From the NCBI RefSeq assembly GCF_026340095.1, contig NZ_JAPEPO010000001.1, positions 3,254,501 to 3,318,500 on the forward strand: 64,000 nucleotides of DNA, given 5' to 3'. The stretch's first letter is position 1; each line of letters begins with the position of its first letter. Below are positions 26,147 through 36,545 of the stretch, piece after piece. This stretch comes from Streptomyces sp. NBC_01446 (lineage in GTDB: Bacteria; Actinomycetota; Actinomycetes; Streptomycetales; Streptomycetaceae). Both the position numbers and the translations under genes were made by a program. A model generated the notes under the pieces. That model saw only the letters and a list, made by a program, of their open reading frames with translations. It ran no database searches and was not told the DNA's origin.

Positions 26147-27426
26147 CAGGCGACCTCCTCGCCCGGCGGCGTGACGGGCGCGGGCGCGTCGGCGCCGGCG
26201 TCGGCGCCTGCCACAGCCGAACCCGAACCCGAGCCGGAACCGGAAACGGAAACGGAAGCGGAAGCGGAAGCGGAAGCGTCAGCCGAATCGGAACCCGAAC
26301 CGGAAGCGTCAGCCCCGGCCACGTCCGCCTCGCCGGAGAACCCCTCTCCCGCGGACCCGTCCGTCCCCGCCACCACACCCAGCAGCCGGGCGTGGTCCAC
26401 GACGCCCAGGCAGCGCCCCTCGTCCATGACCCGCACCGCGAACCCGGTCCTGGCGACCGCCTCGATCGCCTCCGACACGGTCGCGCCGGGCGCGATGGCC
26501 GGGCCGCGGCCCTCCTCGTCGGCGTCGGCGGGCCGCATCGCGCGGCGCACCGTCATGACCTGCTCGCGCGGCACGTCCCGGACGAACTCGCGTACGTAGC
26601 CGTCGGCGGGCGAGCCCACGATCTCCTCGGGCGTGCCCAGCTGGACGATCCGGCCGTCGCGCATCAGCGCGATCCGGTCGCCGAGCCGCAGCGCCTCGCT
26701 GAGGTCGTGCGTGATGAAGACCATGGTCCGGCCCTCCTCGCGGTGGAGCCGGATGACCTCCTCCTGCATGTCGCGGCGGATCAGCGGGTCGAGGGCGCTG
26801 AACGGCTCGTCGAACAGCAGCACTTCGGGATCGACCGCGAGGGCTCGCGCGAGCCCGACACGCTGCTGCTGACCGCCGGACAGCTGCCCGGGCCGCCGCT
26901 GCTCAAGGCCGTCGAGGCCGACCTTCGCGACGACCTCCGCCGCCTTGGCGCGCCGCTCGGCGCGGCCCACGCCCTGGATCTCCAGGCCGTACGCGACGTT
27001 GTCGAGCACGGTGCGGTGCGGAAGGAGCCCGAAGTGCTGGAAGACCATGGCGGCGCGGTGCCGGCGCAATTCGCGCAGGCGCCCCTTGTCCATGCCGAGG
27101 ACGTCCTCGCCATCGATGGATATGCCGCCGGAGGTCGGCTCGATGAGCCGGGTCAGGCAGCGTACGAGGGTGGACTTGCCGGAGCCGGAGAGGCCCATGA
27201 CGACGAAGACCTCGCCCCTGCGCACGTCGAAGCTGACGTCGCGGACCGCGGCGGTGCACCCGGTGCGGGCGCGCAGTTCGGCGGCGCTCAGGGCGGCCAG
27301 CTCCGCGTCACCCGGCACCCGGTCGGCCTTCGGCCCGAAGACCTTCCACAGGTTGTTCACGGAGAACACCGGCGATCCCGCCTGCGCGTCCGTCACCTCA
27401 GCGTTCGCCGTCGTGTTCGTACTCAT
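26146..27426 (-). CDS. Glycine betaine ABC transporter ATP-binding protein
   Basis: A 426-residue ProV/OpuAA-type ATPase. It has Walker [11 protein letters not shown]-loop [13 protein letters not shown], signature [16 protein letters not shown], Walker [14 protein letters not shown] and H-loop [14 protein letters not shown]-terminal CBS-like segment (about 285-350, [20 protein letters not shown]) is followed by about 75 residues of Ser/Ala/Gly repeats encoded by GGAAGC-type hexamers, which is unusual for the family. CBS domains in this class sense ionic strength. The ATG overlaps the stop of the GMC oxidoreductase gene (TGATG); a GTG one codon upstream is also possible. Confidence 0.92.
   Translation of the reverse strand: MSTNTTANAEVTDAQAGSPVFSVNNLWKVFGPKADRVPGDAELAALSAAELRARTGCTAAVRDVSFDVRRGEVFVVMGLSGSGKSTLVRCLTRLIEPTSGGISIDGEDVLGMDKGRLRELRRHRAAMVFQHFGLLPHRTVLDNVAYGLEIQGVGRAERRAKAAEVVAKVGLDGLEQRRPGQLSGGQQQRVGLARALAVDPEVLLFDEPFSALDPLIRRDMQEEVIRLHREEGRTMVFITHDLSEALRLGDRIALMRDGRIVQLGTPEEIVGSPADGYVREFVRDVPREQVMTVRRAMRPADADEEGRGPAIAPGATVSEAIEAVARTGFAVRVMDEGRCLGVVDHARLLGVVAGTDGSAGEGFSGEADVAGADASGSGSDSADASASASASVSVSGSGSGSGSAVAGADAGADAPAPVTPPGEEVA
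26236..26277. repeat. Hexanucleotide microsatellite in ATPase C-terminus
   Basis: Seven GGAANC units in a row (one GGAACC, two GGAAAC, four GGAAGC on the plus strand), with diverged copies on either side (26218-26310). On the coding strand they give alternating Ser with Gly, Ala or Val. Such runs are prone to slippage and length variation. Confidence 0.8.
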
Positions 27427-28964
27427 CACGCATCACCACCCAGCAGCTCGGCACACTTCTCCCCGACCATGAGCACCCCGATCATCGGGTTCACCGCCGG
27501 CATCGTCGGGAAGACGGACGCGTCGGCAATGCGGATCGCCTCCAGGCCCCGGATCCTCAACTCCGGGTCCACAACGGCGAGTTCATCATTCTTTGCACCC
27601 ATGCGACAGGTCCCGGCGGGGTGGTAGACGGTGTGCGCGACCTTGCGCGCGTACTCGCCGAGTTCCTCGTCGCCCACGACGTCGGGCCCGGGGCACACCT
27701 CGCGCTTGAGCCAGCCGGCGAGCGGCTCGGTCTTCGCGATCTCCCGCGCGATCCTGATGCCGTCGACCAGCGTGCGGCCGTCGTAGTCGTCCTCGTCCGT
27801 GAAGTAACGGAAGTCGAGGGCGGGCTTCTCCTCCGGGTCCGCGCTGGTCAGGTAGAGGCGGCCGCGGCTGCGCGGCTTGGGGATGTTCGGCGTCATGGAC
27901 ACCCCGTGCTCCGGCCTGACGTAGCCGAGGCGCTCCGGGTTGTCGGTGAACGGGATTTGGTAGAAGTGGAACATCAGGTCCGGCCCGCTCGCCTCCGGAT
28001 CACGCTGCACGAAGAGGCCCGCGTCGCTGTCCATCGCGGAGTTGTCGGGGATCGGCCCGTCCGTCTCCCACACGATCACGGACTCGGGGTGGTCGAGCAG
28101 GTTCTCGCCGACGCCCGGCAGATCGTGCAGGACCGGAATCCCGAGCTTCTCCAGGTCGGCCTTCGGCCCGATGCCGGAGTGCATGAGCAGGCGGGGCGTG
28201 TCGACGGCGCCGGCGCACACGACGACCTCGTGCCGCGCCTCGACGAGCAGTTCCTCGCCGTCCTTCGTCCGCACGTGGACGCCCCGCGCCCGCGTGCCGT
28301 CCATCTCCAGCCGGTAGGCCCAGGTCTCCAGGAGGAGAGTCAGGTTGGGCCGGTCACCGGCCTCCATGTGCGGGTGCAGATAGGCGACGGAGGCGCTGGA
28401 GCGCTTGTTGTTCTCCGGGTGGTACGCGAGGTCGAAGAAGCCGACGCCGTCCTTGAACGGCGCCTTGTTGAAGCCGTCCACGCGCGGCACGCCCGTGGCG
28501 GTCTGCGCGGCGTCGACGAAGTCGCGGGCGATCGCGTTCCGGTCCTTCTCGTCGACCGCCACGATGTTGTTGCGCAGCTTGCCGAAGTACGGGTCCATCG
28601 CCTTGTGGTCCCAGCCCTCGGCGCCGGCCGCGGCCCACTCGTCCCAGTCGCCGGGCAGCGGCTTGAACGAGATGAGCGTGTTGTGCGACGAGCAGCCGCC
28701 GAGCACCTTGGCGCGGCTGTGCAGGATGTGCGAGTTGCCGCGCGGCTGCTCGGTGGTGGTGTAGCCGTAGTCGAGGTCGCCCCCGAGGAGGCCGAGCCAG
28801 CGGCGCAGGGTCAGGACGTCGTCGCGGTCGATGTCGCTCGGGCCGCCCTCGATGACGGCGACGGTGACGTCGGGGTTCTGGGTCAGCCGGGACGCTATGA
28901 CGGATCCGGCGGTGCCGCCGCCGACGACGACGTAGTCGTAGGTGTTCACGGGCTTCTCAGGCAT
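27426..28964 (-). CDS. GMC oxidoreductase, choline oxidase/dehydrogenase-like
   Basis: A 512-residue FAD flavoprotein of the GMC family, expected to oxidise choline to betaine aldehyde. The Rossmann motif is [13 protein letters not shown]. Compared from memory with Arthrobacter choline oxidase, GGCSSHN keeps the His that binds FAD covalently, DHPESVI keeps the substrate-binding Glu, VYHPAGT the catalytic His, and AVNPMIG the active-site Asn. That favours choline oxidase-like chemistry over a membrane dehydrogenase. ATG 28964 has GGAG about 8 nt upstream. It lies between betB and the betaine transporter genes in one operon. Confidence 0.88.
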   Translation of the reverse strand: MPEKPVNTYDYVVVGGGTAGSVIASRLTQNPDVTVAVIEGGPSDIDRDDVLTLRRWLGLLGGDLDYGYTTTEQPRGNSHILHSRAKVLGGCSSHNTLISFKPLPGDWDEWAAAGAEGWDHKAMDPYFGKLRNNIVAVDEKDRNAIARDFVDAAQTATGVPRVDGFNKAPFKDGVGFFDLAYHPENNKRSSASVAYLHPHMEAGDRPNLTLLLETWAYRLEMDGTRARGVHVRTKDGEELLVEARHEVVVCAGAVDTPRLLMHSGIGPKADLEKLGIPVLHDLPGVGENLLDHPESVIVWETDGPIPDNSAMDSDAGLFVQRDPEASGPDLMFHFYQIPFTDNPERLGYVRPEHGVSMTPNIPKPRSRGRLYLTSADPEEKPALDFRYFTDEDDYDGRTLVDGIRIAREIAKTEPLAGWLKREVCPGPDVVGDEELGEYARKVAHTVYHPAGTCRMGAKNDELAVVDPELRIRGLEAIRIADASVFPTMPAVNPMIGVLMVGEKCAELLGGDA

Positions 28965-29066
28965 GCGTCAACTCCAAGGTTCTGCGCGTAATGGGCAGTG
29001 CGAAGTGCGGTCGGCCGGCCCAGCGCGAAGGAAACGGGTGGTCAGCCCGGTGCGAGGGGTGGGTGG

Positions 29067-30569
29067 TCAGCCCGCGAACCAGCGCACGGGCTTCGGCGCC
29101 AGGTTCTGGTAGACGTGCTTGGTCTCGCGGTACTCGGCGAGCCCGGCCGGGCCCAGCTCGCGGCCGATGCCGCTCTTGCCGAAGCCGCCCCACTCCGCCT
29201 GCGGGAGGTAGGGGTGGAAGTCGTTGATCCAGACGGTGCCGTGGCGAAGGCGTCCGGCGACGCGCCGCGCGCGGCCCGCGTCGGCGGTCCAGACGGCGCC
29301 GGCGAGCCCGTACTCGGTGTCGTTGGCGAGCGCGACGGCCTCGTCCTCGGTGCGGAACGTCTCGACCGTCAGGACGGGCCCGAAGACCTCCTCGCGGACG
29401 ACGCGCATCTCGCGGTGGCACTGGTCGAGGACGGTCGGCTCGTAGAAGTACCCGTCGGCGGGCCGTACTTCGCTGGGCTCGGGCCGCTTGCCGCCGCTGC
29501 GCAGCACGGCGCCCTCGGCGAGGGCCGACGCCACGTACGACTCGGTCTTGTCGCGCTGCTGCGCGGAGACGAGGGGGCCGCACTCGACACCGTCCTCGGT
29601 GCCGCGGCCGAGCCTGATCCTCTCGGCACGGCGGGCGAGTTCGGCGACGAAGCGCTCGCGCACGGACTCCTCGACGATGAGCCGGGCACCCGCGGAGCAG
29701 ACCTGTCCGCTGTGGATGAAGGCGGCGTTCAGCGCCTGGTCGACGGCGGTGTCGAAGCCTTCCTCGGTCTCGCAGGAGTCGGCGAAGACGACGTTCGGGT
29801 TCTTGCCGCCCAGTTCGAGGGCGATCTTCTTCACGTCGGCGGCCGCAGCCTGCGCGACCTTCGTGCCGCTGATCAGGCCGCCGGTGAAGGAGACGAGGTC
29901 GACGTCCGGATGCTCGGCGAGCCGGGCGCCCACGGTGTGGCCGGGTCCGGTCACGATGTTGGCGACGCCCGCGGGAAGACCGGCCTCCGCCAGAAGCTCG
30001 ATGAGGACCACGGTGGTCAGCGGCGTGATCTCGCTCGGCTTGATGACGAAGGTGTTTCCGGCGGCGAGGGCCGGGGCGACCTTCCAACTGGCCTGGAGGA
30101 GCGGGTAGTTCCACGGCGTGATCAGGGAGCAGACACCGACGGGCTCGTGCACGACGACACTGTGGATCTCGTCGGACCCGGCGTCGACGACACGTCCGCC
30201 ACCCTCTCCGACGACCAGATCGGCGAAGTACCGGAAGGCGTCGGCGACGCAGTCGACGTCGACGCACCCCTCCTCGACGGTCTTGCCCGCGTCGCGGCTC
30301 TCGAGCAGGCCGATCTTCTCCCGGTCGCGTACGAGGAGATCGGCGACGCGGCGCAGCAGAGCGGCGCGCTCGGCGACGGGCGTCGCCGGCCACGTTCCTT
30401 CGTCGAAGGCGCGGCGGGCGGCGGCGACCGCGGCGTCCGCGTCCTGCGTGCCGCCCTCGGCGATCAGTGCGAACGGCTGGGCATCCGCCGGGTCGAGAAT
30501 CTCGCGCGTGGCCCCGGAGGCGGCGCTGCGCCACTCTCCGTCCACGAAAATGCTCTGGTTTTCAGACAC
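29067..30569 (-). CDS. betB: Betaine-aldehyde dehydrogenase
   Basis: A 500-residue NAD(P)-dependent aldehyde dehydrogenase, expected to oxidise betaine aldehyde to glycine betaine. Motifs: TPWNYPLLQASWKVAPALAAG, the Glu motif LELGGKNPNVVFAD, the catalytic Cys in FIHSGQVCSAGARL, and EVFGPVL. The GTG start (SENQSIFVDGEW follows) is the family-typical N-terminus. It is the first gene of a five-gene leftward operon with the choline oxidase-like enzyme and the betaine transporter. The assignment of substrate rests mainly on this context. Confidence 0.88.
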   Translation of the reverse strand: MSENQSIFVDGEWRSAASGATREILDPADAQPFALIAEGGTQDADAAVAAARRAFDEGTWPATPVAERAALLRRVADLLVRDREKIGLLESRDAGKTVEEGCVDVDCVADAFRYFADLVVGEGGGRVVDAGSDEIHSVVVHEPVGVCSLITPWNYPLLQASWKVAPALAAGNTFVIKPSEITPLTTVVLIELLAEAGLPAGVANIVTGPGHTVGARLAEHPDVDLVSFTGGLISGTKVAQAAAADVKKIALELGGKNPNVVFADSCETEEGFDTAVDQALNAAFIHSGQVCSAGARLIVEESVRERFVAELARRAERIRLGRGTEDGVECGPLVSAQQRDKTESYVASALAEGAVLRSGGKRPEPSEVRPADGYFYEPTVLDQCHREMRVVREEVFGPVLTVETFRTEDEAVALANDTEYGLAGAVWTADAGRARRVAGRLRHGTVWINDFHPYLPQAEWGGFGKSGIGRELGPAGLAEYRETKHVYQNLAPKPVRWFAG

Positions 30570-30872
30570 GTCCCGTTTTGCCTTCCGTTCCCGAACAGTC
30601 CCCCTGAACGTCGCGGAACTCCCTTTTCACGGAGAGCCTTCGACGTCGGAAGCCCCTGCCCTGGGGATCGGAAAGCATGCACAACCTGTGGCCGAAAGTG
30701 GTCTGCGTCACCGCATACATGGCCAATAAGTCCGAAAAGTCACCACTGGCGCGGCCACTCGGGGTACATGCCCTGTACAAACATGCCTCGTACAGGCATG
30801 TCCCGTACGGACACGCCTGGCACAAGAAGCCCGGCACGAACACGCCCGGCACGAACACGCCCGGTACAAACG
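30570..30872. other. Upstream region of the betaine operon
   Basis: About 300 bp without a supportable gene. It should hold the leftward promoter of the betaine operon, where the sequence is less GC-rich (around 30670-30750). It ends in a degenerate 15-bp tandem array at 30771-30874. No regulator gene such as betI lies next to it. Confidence 0.5.
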
Positions 30873-30874
30873 CC
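30771..30874. repeat. Degenerate 15-bp tandem repeat, seven units
   Basis: Units start at 30771, 30786, 30801, 30816 (14 nt), 30830, 30845 and 30860, with consensus CCCGGTACAAACACG. The units at 30830 and 30845 are identical. The array lies between the mdh terminator and the betaine operon promoter region and is probably non-coding. Confidence 0.75.
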
Positions 30875-30917
30875 GCGCCCCCGCCCCTCCGGATCGACCG
30901 GACGGACGGGGGCGCGG
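30873..30917 (-). terminator. Hairpin downstream of mdh
   Basis: An 11-bp perfect outer stem (30873-30883 with 30907-30917) with partly paired inner bases, 47 nt past the mdh stop in the leftward direction. Confidence 0.65.
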
Positions 30918-30963
30918 GTAAGGCCGCGTGCAGGTGACTAGGGGTACCTGCGGGACGCGTGGA

Positions 30964-32297
<1,334 letters not shown>

Positions 32298-33440
32298 TTA
32301 CTGCGTGCAGCCCTTCTGGCCGGCCTTCAGCGTGGCGCAGGCCTTCGCCTCGCTCGCCTTCGTGACGGCCACCATCGGGGTGTACGCGTCGAGGTCCGCG
32401 TTGACCGTGCCCTTCTGCACACCGGTGGTGCCGGCCTGCTGGATCCGGACCTCGTCGCCCGGCGCCGCCTGCGTGATGCGCGCCCACGCGGCCCCGCACG
32501 TCTTGCTGTAGCGGACCTCGACCTTGGCCTGGCCGACGAGCACGGAGTCCGTGGTCCGCGCGAACTCGCCTCCGCAGCCCATCGCCTCGGGGTCCTTGCC
32601 GGTGCAGTCCTTGCCGCTGCACTGAACTCCCGCGGGCAGCTCGGGGGCGCTGCTGGTCGGCGTCGCCTCCGGCTTCGCGTGGTCGTCCTTCTCGCCCTTG
32701 CCCGCGTCCGTGAGGTACATAGCCGCGGCGATGACGACGAGCGCGCCCACGACGCCCGCGAGGAACATCGTCAGCCGGCGCTTGCGGCGCTGCCGGTCCG
32801 GCGAACCGCCGCCGGTCCCTGGCTGCACATCCGGTCCGCGACCGTCGCCGCCCGCGTAGGCCCCCGCCCCCTCCGCGTACGGAACGCCTCCCCCGGCGCG
32901 CTCCCCCGGACGGAACGCCTGCTCCCTCTCGCTCCCGTACGGCAGCGAGTCCGCCAGGGGAGCCTGCCCCTGTGGCGGCACGGTCGGTGCGACGCCCGCG
33001 GGCCCCGCGGCGCCGGTCGCGCCGCCGCCGGACGGCCTGGCCGCCGTCCTGCCGCCGCCGCCCGCGCTGCCGTTCTTGCCGGCCTTCGTGGCCGTGGGCC
33101 CGAACTCCCCCAGCGCTGCGCGCGCCTGGGAGATCCGTATCGCCTCCATCGTCATGTCGTGACGCATCTCGGAGCGGCTCCAGGCGCGCTCCGCGAGCTC
33201 CCACATGGTGGTCAGATGGACCGGATTGGTGCCCGTCACCTCGGCCAGGGTCACGATCGCGCGCTTGGGCGCGAGCAGCCGGCCGTTCAGATACCGCTCC
33301 CAGGACGTCTTGCTGTACCCGGTGCGGTCCGCGACCGCGGCGATGCTCAGTCCGCTGCGGTCGACGAGCCTGCGGAGCTGGCTTGCGAACTCCCTGACCT
33401 GCGGGTCGAGTTCATCCGGTAGCGCCCTCCAACGAGGCAT
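32298..33440 (-). CDS. XRE-type HTH membrane protein with DUF2690 domain
   Basis: A 380-residue protein with an N-terminal helix-turn-helix (about residues 15-80: LVDRSGLSIAAVADRTGYSKTSWERYLNG), a Gly/Pro/Ala-rich linker, one membrane helix (MFLAGVVGALVVIAAAMYL, about 244-262) and an extracytoplasmic DUF2690-like domain of about 100 residues with six Cys (VQCSGKDCTGKDPEAMGCGG to ATLKAGQKGC). This is a recurrent Streptomyces architecture: a membrane-bound putative transcription factor able to sense outside conditions. ATG 33440 has GGGGGAA 5 nt upstream. Its targets are unknown. Confidence 0.8.
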   Translation of the reverse strand: MPRWRALPDELDPQVREFASQLRRLVDRSGLSIAAVADRTGYSKTSWERYLNGRLLAPKRAIVTLAEVTGTNPVHLTTMWELAERAWSRSEMRHDMTMEAIRISQARAALGEFGPTATKAGKNGSAGGGGRTAARPSGGGATGAAGPAGVAPTVPPQGQAPLADSLPYGSEREQAFRPGERAGGGVPYAEGAGAYAGGDGRGPDVQPGTGGGSPDRQRRKRRLTMFLAGVVGALVVIAAAMYLTDAGKGEKDDHAKPEATPTSSAPELPAGVQCSGKDCTGKDPEAMGCGGEFARTTDSVLVGQAKVEVRYSKTCGAAWARITQAAPGDEVRIQQAGTTGVQKGTVNADLDAYTPMVAVTKASEAKACATLKAGQKGCTQ

Positions 33441-33825
33441 TGCTTCCCCCTATTCCCCCCGTACGTGCCCTGATCCCCCGCGCCGCGCCGCACCCCTCGC
33501 GCCGGCCTCGGCCGGCGTTGGCCTCGCCGGCCCACTCTGGCTACCCAGTGGGATGCGCGGAGCCAGGATGTCAGTTCCGGGGGCGGGGGCGCACGGGGGC
33601 ATTCGACGGCGTTCGGCCCACCGGCGTGCGCCGTTGCACGACCGGAGATCCACGGTCCAGTGTCCCACCGGGGTCCCCCACCCCCGCACGGAACCTCGAA
33701 CGCCCCAGCTCAGCGCCTGGGTCGCCCCGGACCGTCCCGATTGCCCACGGTAACCCCGCTGTTGAGGCAACAGATGGCAAATCCGTGAACTTGTCGATAC
33801 ATCAACACACTTCGACACAGGAGGA

Positions 33826-33948
33826 ATGGGCCATTACGGGAAGCGTCCGGCAGACCGATCGTTGCCGTCCTCGCACACCGTGGCGGAATGGTCACTTCCG
33901 TGCCACAGCGGCCCGCTCAACCTTGAAGGACACCTGACGCGTCCATGA
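33826..33948 (+). CDS. Possible 40-residue peptide (speculative)
   Basis: ATG 33826 opens MGHYGKRPADRSLPSSHTVA and ends at TGA 33948. An AGGAGG lies 1 nt upstream of the ATG, too close for normal initiation, though the preceding AT-rich stretch looks like a promoter. The composition is less biased than the surrounding random frames. It may be a leader peptide or nothing. No homologue is recognised. Confidence 0.2.
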   Translation: MGHYGKRPADRSLPSSHTVAEWSLPCHSGPLNLEGHLTRP

Positions 33949-34021
33949 CTCTGATGACCACGGCGAGGAGATCTGCACGGCCCGGGCGAGGCCCACGTGG
34001 ACGACCCGGACCGCAAAGACC

Positions 34022-34063
34022 GGCGGCGCCCGTCCTCCCTCGGGGGAGAGGACGGGCGCCGCC
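34022..34063 (-). terminator. Perfect 16-bp hairpin after folD-DUF3017 operon
   Basis: Arms 34022-34037 and 34048-34063 with a 10-nt loop, 21 nt past the stop of the DUF3017 gene. TTT follows on the plus strand, so it may also stop rightward transcripts. Confidence 0.8.
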
Positions 34064-34084
34064 TTTGTGCGTGCGCTGCGGGCG

Positions 34085-34552
34085 TCAGCTGATCGTGAAG
34101 TGCAGCGTGTCGTTCAGGAACGGGATGACGAGCCAGGGATTCGGTTGCACCATCAGCGCGAGCAGCACGATGACGACGCCCAGGAACCCGTACGTCACCA
34201 TGTCGGTGAAACGGGAGCGCACCGCGAGCATGCCCACGGACGGGAGCGTCCAGCGCATCACCGCACCGCCGATCAGGGCGACGCCGATCAGCAGCGTCCC
34301 GACCCGGAACACGTCGAACGCGGTGAGCAGCAGCCCGACGCCCACCAGCGATATCACCGCGAGGATCGGCCACTGCCGCGCCGGGGCCGGGGCGTCGCCC
34401 GGCGCCGCGCGGCCGCCGCCCTCGGGGCGCGCGGTGTCCCTGGTGAAGAGCGGGAACCGGCGCGAGGCACGCCGCGGCTCCCCATCGGCGCCCGGGGCCG
34501 ACACCGCACCCTCGGCGCCTTCCGGGGTGCCGGTGCCGGCGTCAGCCGACAC
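34085..34552 (-). CDS. DUF3017-like membrane protein
   Basis: A 155-residue protein with an acidic, Pro/Ala-rich N-terminal 60 residues and then three membrane helices ([53 protein letters not shown]). This matches the actinobacterial DUF3017 family, which typically follows folD. The GTG start lies 11 nt inside folD, so translation is coupled. Function is unknown. Confidence 0.8.
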   Translation of the reverse strand: MSADAGTGTPEGAEGAVSAPGADGEPRRASRRFPLFTRDTARPEGGGRAAPGDAPAPARQWPILAVISLVGVGLLLTAFDVFRVGTLLIGVALIGGAVMRWTLPSVGMLAVRSRFTDMVTYGFLGVVIVLLALMVQPNPWLVIPFLNDTLHFTIS

Positions 34553-35405
34553 CGTTCGCGTTCCGTTCGGCGGCCTCGACGACGTTCACGAGGAGCTGGG
34601 CACGGGTCATGGGGCCGACGCCGCCCGGGTTCGGGGAGATCCACCCGGCGACCTCGGTGACGCCCGGGTGGACATCGCCGACGATCTTGCCGTTCTCGTC
34701 ACGCGAGACACCGACGTCGAGCACGGCGGCGCCCGGCTTGATGTCCTCGGGCTTGATCAGGTGCGGGACGCCCGCGGCGGCGACGACGATGTCGGCGCGC
34801 TTGAGGTGGGCGGCCAGGTCACGGGTGCCGGTGTGGCACTGCGTGACGGTCGCGTTCTCGGACTTGCGGGTGAGCAGCAGCGGCATCGGGCGGCCGATGG
34901 TGACGCCGCGGCCGACGACCACGACCTCCGCGCCGTTGATCTCCACGCCGTGCTCGCGCAGCAGCGTGATGATGCCGAAGGGGGTGCAGGGCAGCGGCGC
35001 CGGCTCGTTCAGGACGAGGCGGCCGAGGTTCATCGGGTGCAGGCCGTCCGCGTCCTTGGCCGGGTCCATCAGCTCCAGGATGCGGTTCTCGTCGATGCCC
35101 TTGGGCAGCGGGAGCTGGACGATGTAGCCGGTGCAGGCGGGGTCCTCGTTGAGCTCGCGGACGACCGCCTCGATCTCCTCCTGCGTGGCGGTGGCCGGCA
35201 GGTGGCGCTGGATGGAGGCGATGCCGACCTGGGCGCAGTCGCGGTGCTTGCCCGCGACATACTTCTGGCTGCCCGGGTCCTCACCGACCAGGACGGTGCC
35301 GAGGCCGGGCGTGACGCCCTTCTCCCTCAGGGCCGCCACACGGGCGGACAGATCGGACTTGATCGTGGCTGCGGTGGCCTTGCCATCGAGAATCTGGGCG
35401 GTCAT
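34542..35405 (-). CDS. folD: Bifunctional methylene-THF dehydrogenase/cyclohydrolase
   Basis: A 287-residue FolD, interconverting 5,10-methylene-THF and 10-formyl-THF with NADP. Motifs: [18 protein letters not shown] (Tyr-Lys active site), [30 protein letters not shown] (nucleotide binding) and [13 protein letters not shown] at the C-terminus. Start chosen at MTAQILDG; an ATG 9 nt upstream (MGGM) is also possible. The start codon sits in the bulge of a hairpin (35396-35434), which may restrain translation. It is the first gene of a two-gene operon with the DUF3017 protein. Its product feeds purN/purH nearby. Confidence 0.95.
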   Translation of the reverse strand: MTAQILDGKATAATIKSDLSARVAALREKGVTPGLGTVLVGEDPGSQKYVAGKHRDCAQVGIASIQRHLPATATQEEIEAVVRELNEDPACTGYIVQLPLPKGIDENRILELMDPAKDADGLHPMNLGRLVLNEPAPLPCTPFGIITLLREHGVEINGAEVVVVGRGVTIGRPMPLLLTRKSENATVTQCHTGTRDLAAHLKRADIVVAAAGVPHLIKPEDIKPGAAVLDVGVSRDENGKIVGDVHPGVTEVAGWISPNPGGVGPMTRAQLLVNVVEAAERNANGVG

Positions 35406-35434
35406 GCCTCCCATCTTCGCGGATGGGACCGCCC
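35396..35434 (-). promoter_or_regulatory. Hairpin enclosing the folD start codon
   Basis: GGGCGGT (35396-35402) pairs with ACCGCCC (35428-35434) and CCCATC (35410-35415) with GATGGG (35422-35427). The folD ATG (35403-35405) and the GGGAGG-like site lie in or next to the bulge, so the fold would hide the initiation region. Confidence 0.4.
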
Positions 35435-35640
35435 CGGTTCCAATCCGGGCGTCCCAGCTTGATCACCGTTGTTGCACTTCCACAACGCATACGGAATGCG
35501 GCTGGACAAATAAGCCGCACCTAAAGAACCATGAGCGGCAACAGTGCCGCGGGCAGTACCGGGGGGACGACCGCTCTGTAGACCTTTCCTCCACTTGGTG
35601 CCGCGCGTTGTCCCCGCACTAAGGCAACGGAGGAAAAGCC

Positions 35641-36273
35641 ATGAGTTTCGGCGACCCGAACAACCCCTACGGTCCGCCGCAGGGTCAGCAGCCCGGCTAC
35701 CCGCCGCAGGCGCCCCAGGCTCCCCAGGGCCAGCCCGGCTACGGCTACCCGCAGGCACCCCAGGGCCCCCCGCCCCAGCAGGGCTACGGCTACCCGCAGG
35801 GCCAGCCCGCGTACCCCGGCTTCCCCGGCGGCAATGTCATGCCGATCGAGATGCCCGGCCTGATGAAGACCGCGCGCGTGCTCCTGTTCATCCTCGCCGG
35901 CTTCCAGCTCCTCTTCGGCGTCATCGCGGGCATCGCGGTCGGCGCGGCCCAGGACGTGTCCAACGGCGTCGGCTCCGGTGACGCCACGGACACGCTGGCC
36001 GGGCTCGGCTTCCTCGTCGCTGCCCTCATGGTGGCCCTCGGCGCTCTGTCGATCTTCCTGGGCGTCAAGTTCAAGAACGGCGGAAGCGGCATCCGCATCA
36101 CGACGATCGTCTACGCGTCGCTGATGATCATCGGTGGTCTCGTGAACACCATCAGCGGCGGCGGCGGTTCGGCGACCTTCGGCGGACTCATCTCGCTCGC
36201 CATCGCCGGCATCATCCTCGGCTCCATGGTGAACAGCGCCGCGTCCACCTGGTTCAACCGCCCGCGCTACTGA
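35641..36273 (+). CDS. Pro/Gln/Tyr-rich membrane protein with four helices
   Basis: A 210-residue protein. Residues 1-65 are a repetitive cytoplasmic tail (GYPPQAPQAPQGQPGYGYPQ-type repeats). About four membrane helices follow (VLLFILAGFQLLFGVIAGIAV, LAGLGFLVAALMVALGALSIF, ITTIVYASLMIIGGLVN, FGGLISLAIAGIILGSMV). It resembles small Streptomyces membrane proteins of unknown role with such tails. GGAGG lies about 7 nt before the ATG. It is divergent from folD and followed by a strong hairpin. Confidence 0.75.
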   Translation: MSFGDPNNPYGPPQGQQPGYPPQAPQAPQGQPGYGYPQAPQGPPPQQGYGYPQGQPAYPGFPGGNVMPIEMPGLMKTARVLLFILAGFQLLFGVIAGIAVGAAQDVSNGVGSGDATDTLAGLGFLVAALMVALGALSIFLGVKFKNGGSGIRITTIVYASLMIIGGLVNTISGGGGSATFGGLISLAIAGIILGSMVNSAASTWFNRPRY

Positions 36274-36313
36274 TCGAGTTCGCGGCGAACCAGGGTCCCC
36301 ACCCTTCACGCGT

Positions 36314-36353
36314 AAGGGCCGCTCTCTCCCGTCACAAGGGGAGCGCGGCCCTT
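36314..36353 (+). terminator. Hairpin after Pro-rich membrane protein gene
   Basis: AAGGGCCGC (36314-36322) pairs with GCGGCCCTT (36345-36353), with further inner pairing CTCTCCC/GGGGAG, 41 nt past the stop codon. Confidence 0.7.
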
Positions 36354-36465
36354 CGCTGTACCCCTGCTCTGCCGGATCGTCCGGCGGGGGGACGGGGTCT
36401 TTGTGCGGCGTCGCCGTGGCGCCGCCACCGACCGAACCACCGCACAGCGACGCACAGTTCAGACG

Positions 36466-36503
36466 CGCGGGCCGTGCCTTCACAGGAGAAGGCACGGCCC
36501 GCG
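36466..36503 (-). terminator. Perfect 15-bp hairpin after purN-purH
   Basis: Arms 36466-36480 and 36489-36503 with an 8-nt loop, 43 nt past the purH stop in the leftward direction. Confidence 0.8.
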
Positions 36504-36545
36504 GTCGTGCGTCGCTCAGCGCGACTCGGCGAGTCTCAGTGAGTC

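Larger units (their letters stand above)
33441..34084. other. Long intergenic region with possible tiny ORF
   Basis: 644 bp between the HTH gene and the DUF3017 gene. Near 33770-33830 it is unusually AT-rich, like a promoter. A 40-codon ORF lies at 33826-33948, and the right end is the terminator at 34022-34063. Other frames give Pro/Arg-rich low-complexity peptides, and I find no family signature. Confidence 0.5.

Noticed and set aside
35437..35460. A tRNA T-arm-like sequence (CCCGG, TTCCAAT, CCGGG) followed by a 7-nt acceptor-like end
   Set aside because: The loop lacks the conserved purine after TTC, and no D-arm, anticodon arm or 5' acceptor half lies at the right distance. It may at most be a chance fold in the folD leader.
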